NCBI GenBank assembly: GCA_946807835.1
Contig: OX327699.1
Location: 16,976,014-17,040,013, forward strand
Reading direction: 5' to 3'
Origin: Ailanthus altissimus
Lineage: Eukaryota > Streptophyta > Magnoliopsida > Sapindales > Simaroubaceae
Length of the DNA stretch: 64,000 bases
Position numbers and translations under genes: made by a program. Below the pieces are notes generated by a model, which was not told the origin of the DNA, did no database searches, and saw only the letters and a list, made by a program, of their open reading frames with translations. How positions within the stretch are numbered: the first letter of the stretch is position 1; each line of letters starts with the position of its first letter. Below, one piece after another: positions 11,073 to 23,600 of the stretch.

Positions 11073-11891
11073 TGTTGAAAAATTGGTGATTCAACAATCT
11101 TGATTGGACAAGAATTGAGATGAATACTAAAGTAGAGAGTCACAAGAAGTCGAGAACATGTGAGATATGTATGGAGAAGTCTAGGACGTGTGAAACGCGA
11201 AGGGGGAAGCGAAATGGAACTCGAAAAATACGAAGGAAGCGAAGAAAACGTGGGATAAGCGCTGCCAGGGCTGAGCGCCGCAGCGTCCAGGATAGCAACC
11301 TAGCACCGTAGTGATAACACGATAATTCCTAGCGCCAGACGTGTCAGAAGTTTATTTTTTATCTGGATTTCGAGTTTTGAGATGTTTTGAATTTCTAAAA
11401 CAAGTGGACTCTTACTCCAACAAGGAATAAGGTTAGTAGGCATGAAATACACCTTATATAAACACTTGTAAATCCTTTATTTGAGATTAAACATTAAGAG
11501 AGACTCTAAGAGAGGGAAAGAACTGGGTAGACACTAAGTACTTGTGTGTGCTATGGTGGAACCGTCATTTGGGTGATCATTATTCGTGGTAGAGTAAGGG
11601 TTCACTAAACATTAGGTGTTTTTGAGGGTTCTTCAAATTGGGTTTTCCTTGTAAAATCTATAGGGAGTTAATAAGAGAGGCTAGGATCCTTGGATCCACC
11701 GTGGACGTAGGCAGTTGGTCGAACCACGTAAGATTATGTTGTGCTCTTTTATATTCTGCTTTAGATTCTTGCTATTTTGCTTGATTAACAGGTTATTCTG
11801 TTGCATAAAGAGGTTAGGGTTTTAGGTTGGACTTTGGGTTCTTCGCTTCAACACAACCTCGAGAGGGAGAATGATGTTTCCTCCCTCAACA

Positions 11892-12317
11892 CTTATATTA
11901 TACTTTTCCATACATATGATGGATTTGTTTATAACTTGGCCTCTAAGAAGTGACAGTGTTTGAAGTATCTTACTTTGAAAACCCTTGTTGTTAATGATTT
12001 GGGAAATTTCAAGAGCCTCATCCTTGTTTAACAAGCAATGCTTGATTAAAGCAGCCAAAGTCCTTAAATCTCATCCCCAATTTGCTCTTTTGTTGACATA
12101 ACTTCCTTTATGCGACCCAATGGATTTTCTTTTTCTTTGGATCTCTCATCTTTGCAAAAATCCACTTATCATCATTTATAAGTCCTTACAGAGGTTTCTA
12201 GGGAATTTAAAAATACTCATAGCATTTGTAGGCACTATTTGAGCCACTGCCTTTAACAGGATTTCTTTGCCTCCACTTGAAAATAGTTTCTCTTACTAAT
12301 CTTTTACTTTGGCAGCA
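11892..12317 (-). pseudogene. LINE segment downstream of the RT core
   Basis: Minus-strand reading gives KLFSSGGKEILLKAVAQ, then a segment resembling 'PTNAMSIFKFPRNLCKDL', followed by an ALIKHCLLNKDEALE-type stretch (frame 12058-11892). These are standard in plant LINEs shortly after the RT thumb. Frameshifts and stops are frequent. Confidence 0.75.
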
Positions 12318-13642
12318 TGATAAAAGTATAATTGTCATATATATATTTTTTCTTATTTTACTTAGGGATTATCTATTTTTATAAGAATAGATAGCTATTT
12401 ATATGCTTAAATATTTATTTTGTAGGGATTGGACTTAAAAGATGAAAACTGAAGAAAGTAGAGCAAAATTATAAGTTTTGGGAACAATAGCAAAATACAG
12501 GGATCAAAATGCAAAATATTCAAAGTTACTGATCTACTGCCCCAGCGGTGAAGTGTTTATAGCCCCAGCGATAATTTTCAAGACACAATCGTTGTAGCAA
12601 AATAAGGTTTTCACCCCAACGATGTGAGTACTAAAGGAACCTTAATTTAATCGCAAAAGTACTACAACGAAAGAGCAAACGACTATAGGCGCTACAACGA
12701 TAAAGAAATTTTGCCCTAGTGGTTTGACATTTCTTGAAATAAGAAGAAGTACAACTCTAAGACTCCAATTAATCCCTATATAAAATGCCACTCGTCCCAA
12801 CCTCTAAGGAGAGGAAAAGAGAAGTAAAAGATTGTTGGTGAATCTTTGACGTATCAACTAACTACAAAATGGTATCGTGTTTATTTTATTTTTCAGCCAT
12901 AATTCTCTTATAATCATAAACTAATTTCTTTTCTAAGGTTATTACTTGAACTCAAATATGTGTGCTTAATTGTTAGATCTTTTTAGTATTTATTAAACCT
13001 AGTTCATTACTATTCAAAATATTTGTTCTTTATGCTTCATTACATTTAATCAATATTGTGAATAAATTGGGAATACTTTGATAAACTCGAGAGATGCATC
13101 ATTGTATTTAGACTTTAATAATATGTATAATTATCAAAAAATTTATAAGTTTTAATTTAAGATAAATATATACCTAATTAACATGTATGGTCAATAAGAT
13201 TTGGTCTTAATGAATCTTTATTTATTATAATTATCACAGAGATATATGTACTTAGTGAATCGATATATACTTACTTGATTTTAAGAGAGGCTTGTGAATA
13301 TATTAGTATCTTTATTAATAATAAGAATCAATGAATTTTAATATTAAAGGGCAATATCTTTAGAAATGTATATTAAGGGTAGTTATAATCATAAACTTTC
13401 TCTATCTTGTGGTCTTTAGAATTTTCTTAATTATGATATTTTAATTTATTTGCATTCATATATTTAGATTTATTTTAATTTTCATTACAGTATTAATTTT
13501 CTAGATAAAAATAATAAGAATAATTTTAGTAATTTGTTAAAAATATATAATTTTTTGTAAGTTTAACATCCAATTTTATAGTCCCTTTATTACTTGTTAC
13601 GATAGTGTATACTTACATTTAATTTCATACTTAAAAACAACA
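12318..13642 (+). mobile_element. Probable Ty3/gypsy solo LTR nested in the LINE
   Basis: LINE coding is interrupted between KYLGLPSIVGK (about 13693-13740, minus strand) and the KLFSSGGKE segment at 12240-12300. The intervening 1.3 kb begins TGATAAAAGT and ends AACAACA. Flanks are CAGCA (12313-12317) and CATCA (13643-13647), a 4/5 match. Internally 12440-12740 resembles Tat/Athila-type LTRs ('tagggattggacttaaaag', then a block of 'ccccagcg / caacgat' motifs). It has no coding capacity. Exact ends are less certain than for the other nested elements. Confidence 0.6.
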
Positions 13643-13689
13643 CATCACAACCATTCTAGTTTAATTTTATTTAAAAAAATTATTTTTGT

Positions 13690-14500
13690 TTTTTCCTACT
13701 ATTGATGGCAATCCCAAGTACTTTTCATGAAGTGAGACCTCCTTTAATTGGAATATATACCTTATTCCATATGTTTGATCTTTTATCACATTTGAACTAA
13801 AGAAGATGGATGATTTCTCATAATTAAATATCTACCTAGATGCTTTCCTATAGTACTTAATGTTTATTTTAGGTTGTTGCATTCTTGGATTGTTGCTTTA
13901 ATACATATGAGCTGTCATCTACAAATAAGAGGTGTGATATTAATAGAGCATAGTTGAATCTTATTCCTTTGATTTTTTTCCCTTTCTACCTTATGCAACA
14001 AACATGACATTGTCTCTACACACGTGATAAACAGATATGATGAGAAATGATAATCCTATCTCAAATCTTTACTGGCTTAGAAGTTCCCTTTAACAGTTCT
14101 ATTTATTAGAATGGAGAAATATGTAAATGCAATACATCTCATTATCAGCTCTATCTAGGATTTATCAAAGCCAAGCTTCATTGTAATATCTTCACGAAAT
14201 TGCCATTCCATCCTATCATAAGCTTCACTAATGCCTAACTTGAGTACTACAAATCCTTCTTTGCCCATTTTTACTTCTTACATTGTGTAGGCATTCATAG
14301 TTTAAGATGATGTTATCATGGTTAGGTGAGATAATACCTCTTAAGGTCTATTTTAACCTGTTGGTTAATGCTTTGGCAATGAATCTGTATAATACATTGT
14401 ATAAACTAAATGGCTTAAAGTCATTTGATTTTCGAGGGTTTCTAAACTTTGAAATCAAGGCAATAATGGTGTGGTCTAAAGCATGCGCACATTACCTTTT
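13690..14500 (-). pseudogene. LINE reverse transcriptase core, decayed
   Basis: Minus-strand reading at 14500-14300 gives HTIIALISKFRNPRKSNDFK, a PFSLYNVLYRFIAKALTNRL segment, then a stop and LRGIISPNHDNIIL, matching plant LINE RT blocks. The catalytic block reads LFVDDSS at 13929-13911 (an F/Y-x-DD box; both Asp kept). HEKYLGLPSIVGK follows at about 13740-13695. Stops are frequent. Confidence 0.8.
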
Positions 14501-15284
14501 CGATTCAGCACTTTTAAACACACTTTGATAGTTCTTCTCCAATTAGTTCCTTGTGCATCTGGTAGAATATTTGCTAACAAGCAATCTAAACCATGGGCCT
14601 TTTAAGGATTTGATTGCCATACAACTTTTAGGACCTCCTCTCTTGTTAATGGTCTTCTCAATCCTTCATTCATCTCCTATGTCACACAAGTGGTTTCAAT
14701 CCTTTTATAGCTTTATTTCTTTGATCCCAGGTAGGCTTTGATAATTCAAACAGCTTCACAAAATAATCCTTTAATATTTGCTCAATTTCCCATTTTTTCT
14801 CTATTCATGTACCTTCTTCATTTATTAAGCCTCTGATTGTGTTGACTCTTTTTATGTTGTTTGCTTTTGCATGGAAGAATTTTGTATTCCTGTCATCCTC
14901 CTTTAATCAACTAATTTTGGACCCTTGTTTCAAGTAAATTTCTTCTTCTTGAAGCACGCTCTCTATCCTTTTTTCTAGTTGTTGTATTTATTAGTTGATT
15001 CATACTACCTGTTCTCTGATTTGCATTGTTATACCTCCTTCACTAGTTCCCTTATTCTCCATTTCCTTCTCCCAAACTTCTTTTTGCTTCATGTCTTTAA
15101 TGTCATTTTTTTACTTTCTATCCTTTGGATGAACCATCCAACAAGTCTCTATTTTACCTTTCTCTGGATGTCTCAACTCTTTTTCATTATCTTTTTGCAT
15201 TCTTTATTATTGTTCCACATGTCCTCATAATAAAATCTTGATGTTCTTTTACATTTTCTCTCTCTTCTAAAGTTGTTTTTTTTT

Positions 15285-15584
15285 TCATACTTCAAGCATA
15301 ATGAGATAGTTATTAGAGCCTGTAGCCACCAAAAGTTGCACTTTATATCTACAAAAGCAATTGACCCACTCTTTCTTGTAGAAAAATATATCCAATCTTT
15401 TCTCGATCAAGTTTAGTCTATATCTCCTGTTTAACCAAATATATGGGAAGCCTTTCCATCCCATATCAGTTAAGTTATTGCTTATTATTACTTCTTTAAA
15501 ATCTTCAATAGTCTTAGTACTTTTAATTATTCCTCCACTTTTCTCTTCCACTCCAAGGATTTCATTAAACTCCTTGTAATACAC
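15285..15584 (-). pseudogene. LINE AP-type endonuclease segment
   Basis: A 99-residue open frame begins close to the FNEILGVEEKSGG block (the 'GDFNEI' site of exo/endonuclease/phosphatase domains) and continues with FPYIWLNRRY and LIEKRLD, ending near the expected 'SDH' site, which reads SNN here and has therefore lost the Asp and His. Flanking frames carry further broken EEP sequence up to about 16000. Confidence 0.75.
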
Positions 15585-16778
15585 CTAGATAATTGTACTA
15601 CTTGTGCAAGTTTTCTAATAATTTTAAAGTAATTTTTTCTGTTCTATTTCAGGAAGTCCATATATTCATAGAATCTCCAGTTTCCTGCCCCTTTTTTTCT
15701 TAGCTACTACATCAATATGACATCTATCCTATGAAAACACTTCAATATTTGTCTCATTATTCTATATAATTGCCACGCCTCTTTTGAATCCTTTCTTACT
15801 TACTGCGAAGAAGTTTTCATATCTCAAGCAACTCTAATTTTGCTCATCTTAGCTTCCTCTAGTTTTGTTTCACACAAAAAGACTATTTATGGGTTTTCCA
15901 TTTGAAAAATTTTTTTGAGGGCTCTGAATGTTGAAAGATTCCAAAGTCCTTAAACATTCCAGCTTAAAGCCCTTATTGTTTCGACGAGGCTAGTTAAAGT
16001 TTTGTATTATTCCTTCTTCAAGATCCCCTTTCCCTCCATAGTTGACTCAAAAATCTGTTGGCTTGTGCTAAAATTCCCTTTCTTTTTAATTGGGCTATTA
16101 GGTATGGTCTTATTCTATTTTCTCTTTCCAGTTATGAGCTTTAGTTCATTCTCTTCCAGGCCTGGCTCTTTGGCAAGATACTTATATTTCTTTTTTCCCC
16201 TTTTTTAAGTTAGCTGGGTCTAGTTCATTTGCTTTATATTGTTCGGCTTTTGTTTTGAATAGTTTCTTTTGGCCTATCTGGTCTATTTTTTCCCTCTCAA
16301 AATTCTTACCCGTTTTGTATTTGATTTCCCTTCTTTTCTTGCCTTTCCCTTTTTAACAAAAAGTTTACTTTCCTCTCCATTAGTGTTATGTTTCTTTCCA
16401 TTTTTGCTCTCTGGATTTTATCTATGCTCTATGTTAATTAGCATCTTATCCCAAGCTTCATTAATGATCTTCAAGATTTTCTTCAAGCTCCTCAGTTCCA
16501 CCATTATGGGTACCATTTTCTCTATTTGCAAGTTTGGTTCCTTATCCAAATTAAGGCCAGTTTTTTTCCAATTTTCCATTCTTACCTGATGATATTTCTC
16601 ATTTGCTTTCTTTTATATTCTTCCTTTGTTTTCTTTATATTGCTTTGCAAAGTTTGAGATTGTATTATTCTTTGCTCATCCTGCATATCCTTTTTTATTT
16701 TTGTTTGCTTCATTTTTTCCCCAAGTATCCCTACTTTCATTTAGTTGTCATAGGCAAATTCAACTGCCCTTTTTTCTG

Positions 16779-17507
16779 TCACGTCAACATTCCTCCAGCT
16801 TGAGCATTTCTCTTTACTTTCATTCTAAACTCCTCACACTCTTTATATGTGTGTCCAATCCTTCTACATTGGTAACATAAGTTTGGAATTTTTTCATAGA
16901 GAACAAGCATTATAACTTCTTCTCCCAATTCATTCACCCTTACTTCGACGAATCTTTGTAATGGCTTTGAGACATCCATTTTGATTCTTACTCATACAAA
17001 CTTTCTTATACAACTTCCTTGCCTATCCATCTCAATATATTCTACTTGTCTAATTTTGTCTCCAATCAAACTAACTATATTTTTATGCATGCATATAATT
17101 AGAACATTATGGATTTGAACCCAAAAGGATATGTAACATAATGATATTTTATTAACCCAATTCCATTTACTTTTTGTTAGGACTATTACCGATTTGTCAA
17201 AATGTCAGGGCTCTCCTACCAATACTCTTCATTTATCCTCTATTATTGAGAAATGGCATAAGAATCTTTTTTTTTTTCCAAGCTTTCGATCTATATACTT
17301 CCTATAGGCTTCCATGCCTTTTGCATCATATCTTTAAAAGCTCCCCTATTCATTGCTCTGTTGGACATCACCTTACTTACTAAGCAACTTTCACTTATTT
17401 TCTCTTCTTTTTTTTTTTTTACATTTTTCAGATATTTCAATCACTTCCTCTTCTATCTCTAATAATATTAAAGAGCTACATAACTGTATTAGCTTCTCAG
17501 TATCCAT
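16779..17507 (-). pseudogene. LINE N-terminal region with CCHC zinc knuckle
   Basis: The likely original start is the ATG at 17505-17507 (minus), followed by MDTEKLIQLCSSLILLEIEE, a common start of plant LINE DUF4283 proteins. The frame is lost within a poly-A tract (the T run at 17411-17422). The knuckle segment at 16979-16779 reads LCYQCRRIGHTYKEC (C-x2-C-x4-H-x4-C), preceded by DVSKPLQRFVEV. Upstream to 17725 is the presumed 5' UTR. Confidence 0.75.
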
Positions 17508-17741
17508 CTTCCTTTTATACTTAGCTTTCCTTTACCAATCTTTTAACTCTCACTAATAGTTAATGTGTTGTAATAAATTGAAGGAGATATACTTTACAGT
17601 CAGTTGGAGTGAGGTGCGAAAGCCATTAAAGGCTTCCCTCTTCTTTCATCCACTATTCAGATAAAGAGAGGAAAGATTTTTTATCCACTCTATGAAGGTG
17701 GGTGTACTTTTATTGATACTGAAGATATTTTGAGTCCACAC

Positions 17742-20296
17742 TTTAATGAATTAAAACTTACAATTTCTATCTTATATAAAGTGGCAGAAATCATCACCAG
17801 CTTAGGAATTATAGAAGGCCAACCCGAATAGGGCAGTATAGGGTGAGAAAATTTGTGCAAATTCGGGTTTAAATAGTTAAGGGCTTAGAATACATACACG
17901 AATTAGTTTTGAAACAGGTTTTAAAACACAAAATATACTGACATACTTAAGTACCACTTTAATTCCCTTTCTTCAAAGTGGTTATAGGCATGTCAACCAA
18001 TTTAACTTCTTTTTTTTCTCTGAGTTGAATATTGTATAGAATTGTGAATATATATTTAATAACTTGAAAAGCCTAGGCCACAAAAAATCAACGTATGCAA
18101 CAAATTAATGACTACATCGATGAAATATAAAAAATTTAGAGTTTCTCACACTTGTGTGTATTTCTTTGAAGCACTTTTTTCTTTTTCAAAGAAAAAATTA
18201 AAAAATATTAATAAAATTTCAAAGATTAAGTATTCATAGGGATCTCTATCTCTATTTGAAAATTTCTGACCCTAAACTTGAATTTAAAAAACGAGTATAA
18301 AGAGGATATAAAATTTTTCTCCCCATTTAGGTAAAGGAATAAAGAGTAAAAGATCTTATACCACATGTGAGAGATAATTCTAACTGATTTATATATCCTA
18401 TGAGCTCTTTAAAATGTAGATGTATTTTGGGTTGCAAAGCAATAGTAAACCTGTGACAAGTTGTGTGCCCAAATCGAATAATATTTACAATAGGGTGAGG
18501 TGTTATAATTGGTATAAGAGAGAATTCACAACCAATATTAAGATGATTGATATACTATGTGACGACCCAATTTGTTTGAATTTCTAATAAAACCTTTCAC
18601 GAGGATGCGAGGTCCTAAAGAGGTAAAAATATAAAATCCTACATTGCTAGCGAGATATAATCCTAATTGATTTACATACTTGTGTTATTCAAAATTTTAC
18701 TAAAACTCCTCGTGAGGAAGAAGAGAGAATGTAAGATCTTAATTAATTTATATAGAGTTTTCTAAATTTCTGATAAGGCCCTCTACGAGGACGTGAAATC
18801 CTAAAAGAGTGAGAACATAGGATCCTACATCGCCAATGAAATACAATTCTAACTAGTTTGTATTGTTATAAGTTCTTAAAAGTGTAGACGCGTTTTGAAT
18901 TGTAAAGCTCGATAGTAAATCTGTGATCGACTGTGTCTAAAGTAGACAATATTTATACTTGCTAATGAAATATGATCTTAATTGGTTTGTAACATATGAT
19001 TTCCTTAAAGTATAGAAGCATTTTGGGTTGTAAACTCAAGAGTAAACCTGTCATTGATTGTGTGTCCAAATAGACAATATCTACATTTGATGAGTGCTTT
19101 AAATAGAGTAATCCTTGATTTGACCCACCCCTAATCTTACCATAACTTTAGGGTAATTTTGTATAAATTACTCAATTTTTTTTAAAAAAATTGGATATAA
19201 AGTATTATTTTTAATATATATCATTATTTATGTATAAAGAATTATAATAATATTTATGTATAGAATTTCTATATATTTGAAATTGTTGTTATAATTAAAA
19301 TTGAGAAGAGTTTTTTCAATAAAAAATAAATTACTAATATTAATTATTTAGGTATCAATTTAGTTTTCTTCTACCATTTATTATTAAATAACACAATTGA
19401 AAATGAAATCCAAGAGTTAAGGACCATCCAATCGAAAAGCTTATTTTGAAGATGTTTTTTTTTTAATTTGCATACACGACTTTTGAAACAAAGTTGCTAA
19501 ATTAAGTGAAGAAAGTATGACCAATTTTCCAATAGTTGAGGTCCAATTAAGAGATGTTTCAGCTTATATTCTTACATATATATATATATATATTTAATAG
19601 ACCGACACATATACGTATTCATGTATCTTGAAACTGCCTTGTTATTAATGTTGGTACTAAATTAATATTTAATAAATTTATTTAAATAAATTCATTTGGT
19701 TAATAATAAAAGACTTGAGTATTTCCATTTGTTAACTTATTATTATAAGTAAATAAATTTTAAATTTTAATAGTTAACTTAAGTTAATGTTTAGTGTATT
19801 TAATTACTTTTTTTATGATATCAATTAATCCAATCAAATTCTCTATTACTGCAAAGTCTATTAACAAGTCAGTACTATAATTAGTCCATTTTTACTCAAA
19901 AATATTTGATCTTATAATTATTTTAAAAAAATTTATCCAATCATATCCAATTCAATTCTATATATCAAATTAGATCAAGGGGCAGTTTGGTTTTAGGCTT
20001 AGTTTTGAATTTAGTTTAATTTAGCTTATTTAGTTATTTAAGTTGTTTATTTTTCTTATTTAATAAAATTTTAAATCAATTTTAACTTAATAAAAAAGTT
20101 AAATTCTTAGTTTTTTAACATTTATTTTTTAAATATCAAATAAAAAATAAATATGCCAATCAAATTTTACTATTCAAAATTCTCTAAAAAACAATAAACA
20201 ATAAACAATACCTAATTTCGGACGATTATTTTAAAGGGGCAATTGAAAGAAATGAGCTAAAATTAGAGGGTCAAAATTAAAATTTTCATTTTCTGT
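17742..20296. other. Intergenic AT-rich DNA with degenerate repeats
   Basis: No coding region was recognised. It contains the repeat cluster at about 18340-19090, a short TA run near 19580-19600, and AT-rich sequence up to the promoter of the SUMO protease gene. Confidence 0.6.
18340..19090. repeat. Cluster of three diverged ~135-bp repeat units plus a shorter pair
   Basis: Units at about 18360-18500, 18820-18955 and 18960-19085 share the order 'aattctaact(g/a)', 'ttt-aaa(a)tgtaga', 'ttttgggttg(c/t)aaa', 'agtaaacctgt' and 'gacaatat(t/c)tac'. Between them, 18595-18650 and 18780-18826 share 'acgaggacg', 'aatcctaaa' and 'ggatcctacat' blocks. They look like decayed copies of one plant LTR-type repeat inserted or duplicated next to each other. 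Confidence 0.6.
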
Positions 20297-20678
20297 CTTA
20301 ACTCCCTCTGCCCTGTAAAAGAAGTTAGAAAGCTCGCCTTCTCACACGCACTAATTCAAGCGTGTAAACAATTCAACTCTTCTTCGTTCTGACCTTTCTC
20401 TACTCTCTACAGCAACACCGATTCCACCCTCGTATCAGTCTATCAGATTAAGCGGTGCAAATCACTGTCGAAACCTTCCGCGTGGGAAAAGCACTTCCCC
20501 CCCAAGCCCAATTTCTACGAAACGAACTGTTTCCCTCTAGTTGGCCCAGTTTCGGGCGAGCTCACTATTTTTTTTCTCAAAAAAATCAAACAGCGTTCAC
20601 AATCGATCGTCAGAACTCATTGAATCGCTTTTGACTCGCCGACTTACCGGCTCGATCGGCGTGTGACTTTCACGCGAT
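20297..20678 (+). promoter_or_regulatory. 5' UTR and proximal promoter of the ULP2-like gene
   Basis: Base composition shifts abruptly from AT-rich to mixed with C-rich and CT-rich tracts (20300-20520) just ahead of the start codon, as is usual for plant 5' leaders. The transcription start cannot be fixed. There is no TATA box I would defend. Confidence 0.45.
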
Positions 20679-23600
20679 ATGAAGAACTCACTCGACGTCT
20701 TCGATTTCAAAGAAGAGGACTTGCTCCCCGAGTTCGAGGCTGGTAAATTGTTAGGGAAATGCAAAAACCCTAACAACGACGATTCCACGGTTTTAAAGTC
20801 CCAGCTTCTCGAATGCGGTGCGTTTCATTGTTTTATTTCTGCTATGTGTGGTTGCTTTTAAGCTGATAATAATTGTGTTCTTCAACGTTTCCGCACTTTG
20901 TTTGGAAAATATAGGATATTCAATTTTCATGATTTTGATGTTTAAAAAAAGATTCTCAATTGAAGCTATATATTTAATATTTGATTTTAGGTTTTGTGTT
21001 ATTCTATTTTAGCTTAATTGTAAAGGAGTTAATAGGATGCTGTGACTAGTTTCATTAATACTGTGTATTAAATCTATTTCCAGTTTCTCAAGAAACCAGT
21101 GTTCAGAAAGAAGGAATTGGCAATGTACTTTGTGTAAATGTTGATGCAGGTGACTCTGCTCCTAGTTGTGACAATGCCATTGGAGCTCCCCAGTTGGACT
21201 CTAAAAGTTGTGGGCAAAGCCCTAATTTCAAAAAATATAATTGTGGATCTGGAAGTTACATTTCTGAGCTGGCGTTCAGAGATTTGAGTGCACAGGTTAC
21301 GAATCCACTTGAGAAAAGCCTCTTATGCAGTGGCAGCTTGGAACTTCCTTCGAATGTATAATGTTCTCATGTTTTTTCTAAATTATATTTCTAAATATAG
21401 AAATTAAGGTCAAGGTTGTGCTTACATAGCTTTACATCTTGTAGAATGAGGCAGTTGATGTGAATTCTGATGCGGATGGGAGTATGAAGGAGGGTTCTGA
21501 ATTGAGTCCTGCATCTGATAGTGGTATGTTCTGTAATTTGATATTTTCTACTCTTGTTTACCAAATGGAATTTGTGCAGTTATTCTTTATTTTCTAACTA
21601 TAGTTTTGCTGATTAATTTCAGTTTCTTTGAATGATCATGTGTCAGATCAGTGGATTGATGATTCGGAAGTGGTAATTTTTCTTTCTTTTGTTTTTAATA
21701 AACTATTTAAATGTATGATTAGTTAGTGATGCCACAGCTCATTTTTTAACCTTTAAGAGGTCAAGATGTGATCTAGAGCCTCTATCTGAATTTGGATATG
21801 TATATCTTTCTAGGTTTGCTCGACTTCTTTGGCATCTTAGAAATTTTTTGATGCTAGCATCTTTTACTGCTGTCAACAATTTTATACTTTTAATGATTAT
21901 TGCTTAAGCAGTAAGTTGTGCTGCATGTGCGCCAAATTTTGTCCACATTTGTCCTGTACTATTAATTAATTGAATGTTGTTCCTTTCTGTAGAAGATGCT
22001 ATTGTATGTTCAATGATGAATCAAATGTTTGGTTCATCCTTTATGATCACTTTGTATTTACTTTGGCTTAATTGAGGATGGAATGCTTCTTCCTTCCCCA
22101 TAAGAATAAAAGCATATATCTTGCAGCAAGTTAGGATGCTTGATGCTGTCTGTTGTATGAGGAGTTTAGTCAAATAAACTGTAGGCACAAGCATTTGATA
22201 AATATCAGTGCAAGCTGAATATGGTTAGAAGTTAGAAGTGATTTTGGATTCTCATTGTACATGTATGTTGTGCCATTAGCAGGATGAAGTTGTCATATCT
22301 CCTGATTATATTTTCTATCGCAATAATTATTGTTCGGGTTACCTGGTAATATTTTCCTACGCTGGAATCAAAATCAAGGATTCAACTGCATGTGGAAATG
22401 AAGTAACCTTTAGTCTTGAAAAGAGAATCGATGATATTATCGATATCAAGTTTCGGTGGCTTCCAAGGGTGAGTTTTACCCATTCAAGCTTGCATTGGTT
22501 TGTTACATGTGCTTGCTTCTTATTAAGATTTACATTTTCTTATGTGGACTTTTTGTAGTTTGGATCAGTTGTAGTTAAGCTTCACGTTTTGTCGAATGAC
22601 ATGATACTAGATGATGTATCATGTGGAACTTCAGGTCAGTGAAACTGTTTCATTGCTTCTGTTTCATAAATTAGCCTTGCATCTTTGTGGGTTTTTTTTC
22701 CCTCTATATAGGAGTTGTTGACAGTTTACCTTGAAGATTACCAAAATCTTTCCCTAGCTTATTGCAGTTTGTGCAATTTGTGTGATCTCTGATTTAATTA
22801 TTTTTCCTGCATCACTTTAGGCTTTTCTTAGTTATTAATTTCTAATCTATGACTGTTTAGAAGACATGGACTACCTACTTGTAAAATCTCATAGAAGTAT
22901 TATGAGGATTTAGTGAAGTCTCCACCACAGGTGTCTTTTTTCTAATTAATTATATGTGACAAATGTAAATTTTCCCAAGTCTCTATAATCCTGATATTAC
23001 AATAGGCACTTATTCTGATATGAATTTGGTTATAATTTGTATATGCTTATAAACAATTTACCATCAATTTTGTTTGTTTGCTTCTATAAATTCATTTTTG
23101 TTTATGAGCTGCTCAAAAGTAGAAAGTACATGAATTTTCTCCTCAACTAATTCTTCCAGGTGTTGAGGAGTTGAAGTTTGCAGTTGATGAACCCAACTGG
23201 TCTGAGACATTGGACAAAATCACCTCACTAAATGCTAGATACATGGCTTTATGGGACGTTGATCACGAGTAAGTTAGATTATCTTTTTTCCCCTATATTG
23301 TATTTTTAATTAAGTTTCTTAACTATTTTAATTAAATTAATAAATGTTCTTTGTTCTGGGAAGATTGAGTAATATATGTCTTGCTTTTTCTTGCTTCTTA
23401 AAGTGGTGGTTAGCTTTGGGGTTAATATTGCTGTTCTGAGTATTATTATTCCACTTGCAGTTGCTGTGAGTGGCGGTGTATGTCATAATATGTATCAAGT
23501 ATCACTTTGTTTGATTTGTGTAATGCTAGTTGATGCATGCTAATGTCATTGTACTCAATAAATTGGAAATAATGTACTCATGTAGATATAACTATAAGGG

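Larger units (their letters stand above)
8769..11891 (+). mobile_element. Internally deleted Ty1/copia retrotransposon nested in the LINE
   Basis: The 5' LTR (8769-9611, 843 bp) and 3' LTR (11073-11891, 819 bp) both begin TGTTGAAAAATT-like and end CCTCCCTCAACA. Flanks are TTTAT (8764-8768) and CTTAT (11892-11896), a one-mismatch 5-bp TSD. A primer-binding site TGGTATCAGAGC (9615-9626) matches the initiator tRNA-Met 3' end. The internal region is only about 1.46 kb: gag and part of protease are present, while integrase, reverse transcriptase and RNase H are missing. The LTRs differ at many positions by eye, so the insertion is not recent. It would depend on proteins in trans. Confidence 0.88.
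7090..17725 (-). mobile_element. Old L1-type LINE, near full length, split by three LTR insertions
   Basis: On the minus strand, domains appear in LINE order: ORF start with zinc knuckle (17507 down to 16779), endonuclease (15584-15285), reverse transcriptase (about 14500-13690 and 12317-11892), zf-RVT (8508-8046) and RNase H (8046-7648). The 3' end is marked by a 10-T run (7090-7099, poly(A) on the minus strand). Flanking sequences 7074-7089 and 17726-17741 match at 12 of 16 positions, starting with a shared TATTTTGAG, as expected for an aged LINE target-site duplication. Removing the insertions at 7246-7621, 8769-11891 and 12318-13642 with their TSDs leaves about 5.8 kb. Every domain has stops and frameshifts, so the element is dead. 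Confidence 0.85.

Noticed and set aside
14979..17556. Series of + strand hydrophobic frames, some over 100 codons
   Set aside because: They are the reverse of Lys/Glu-rich LINE coding on the minus strand, which reads as Leu/Phe/Ser-rich on the + strand.
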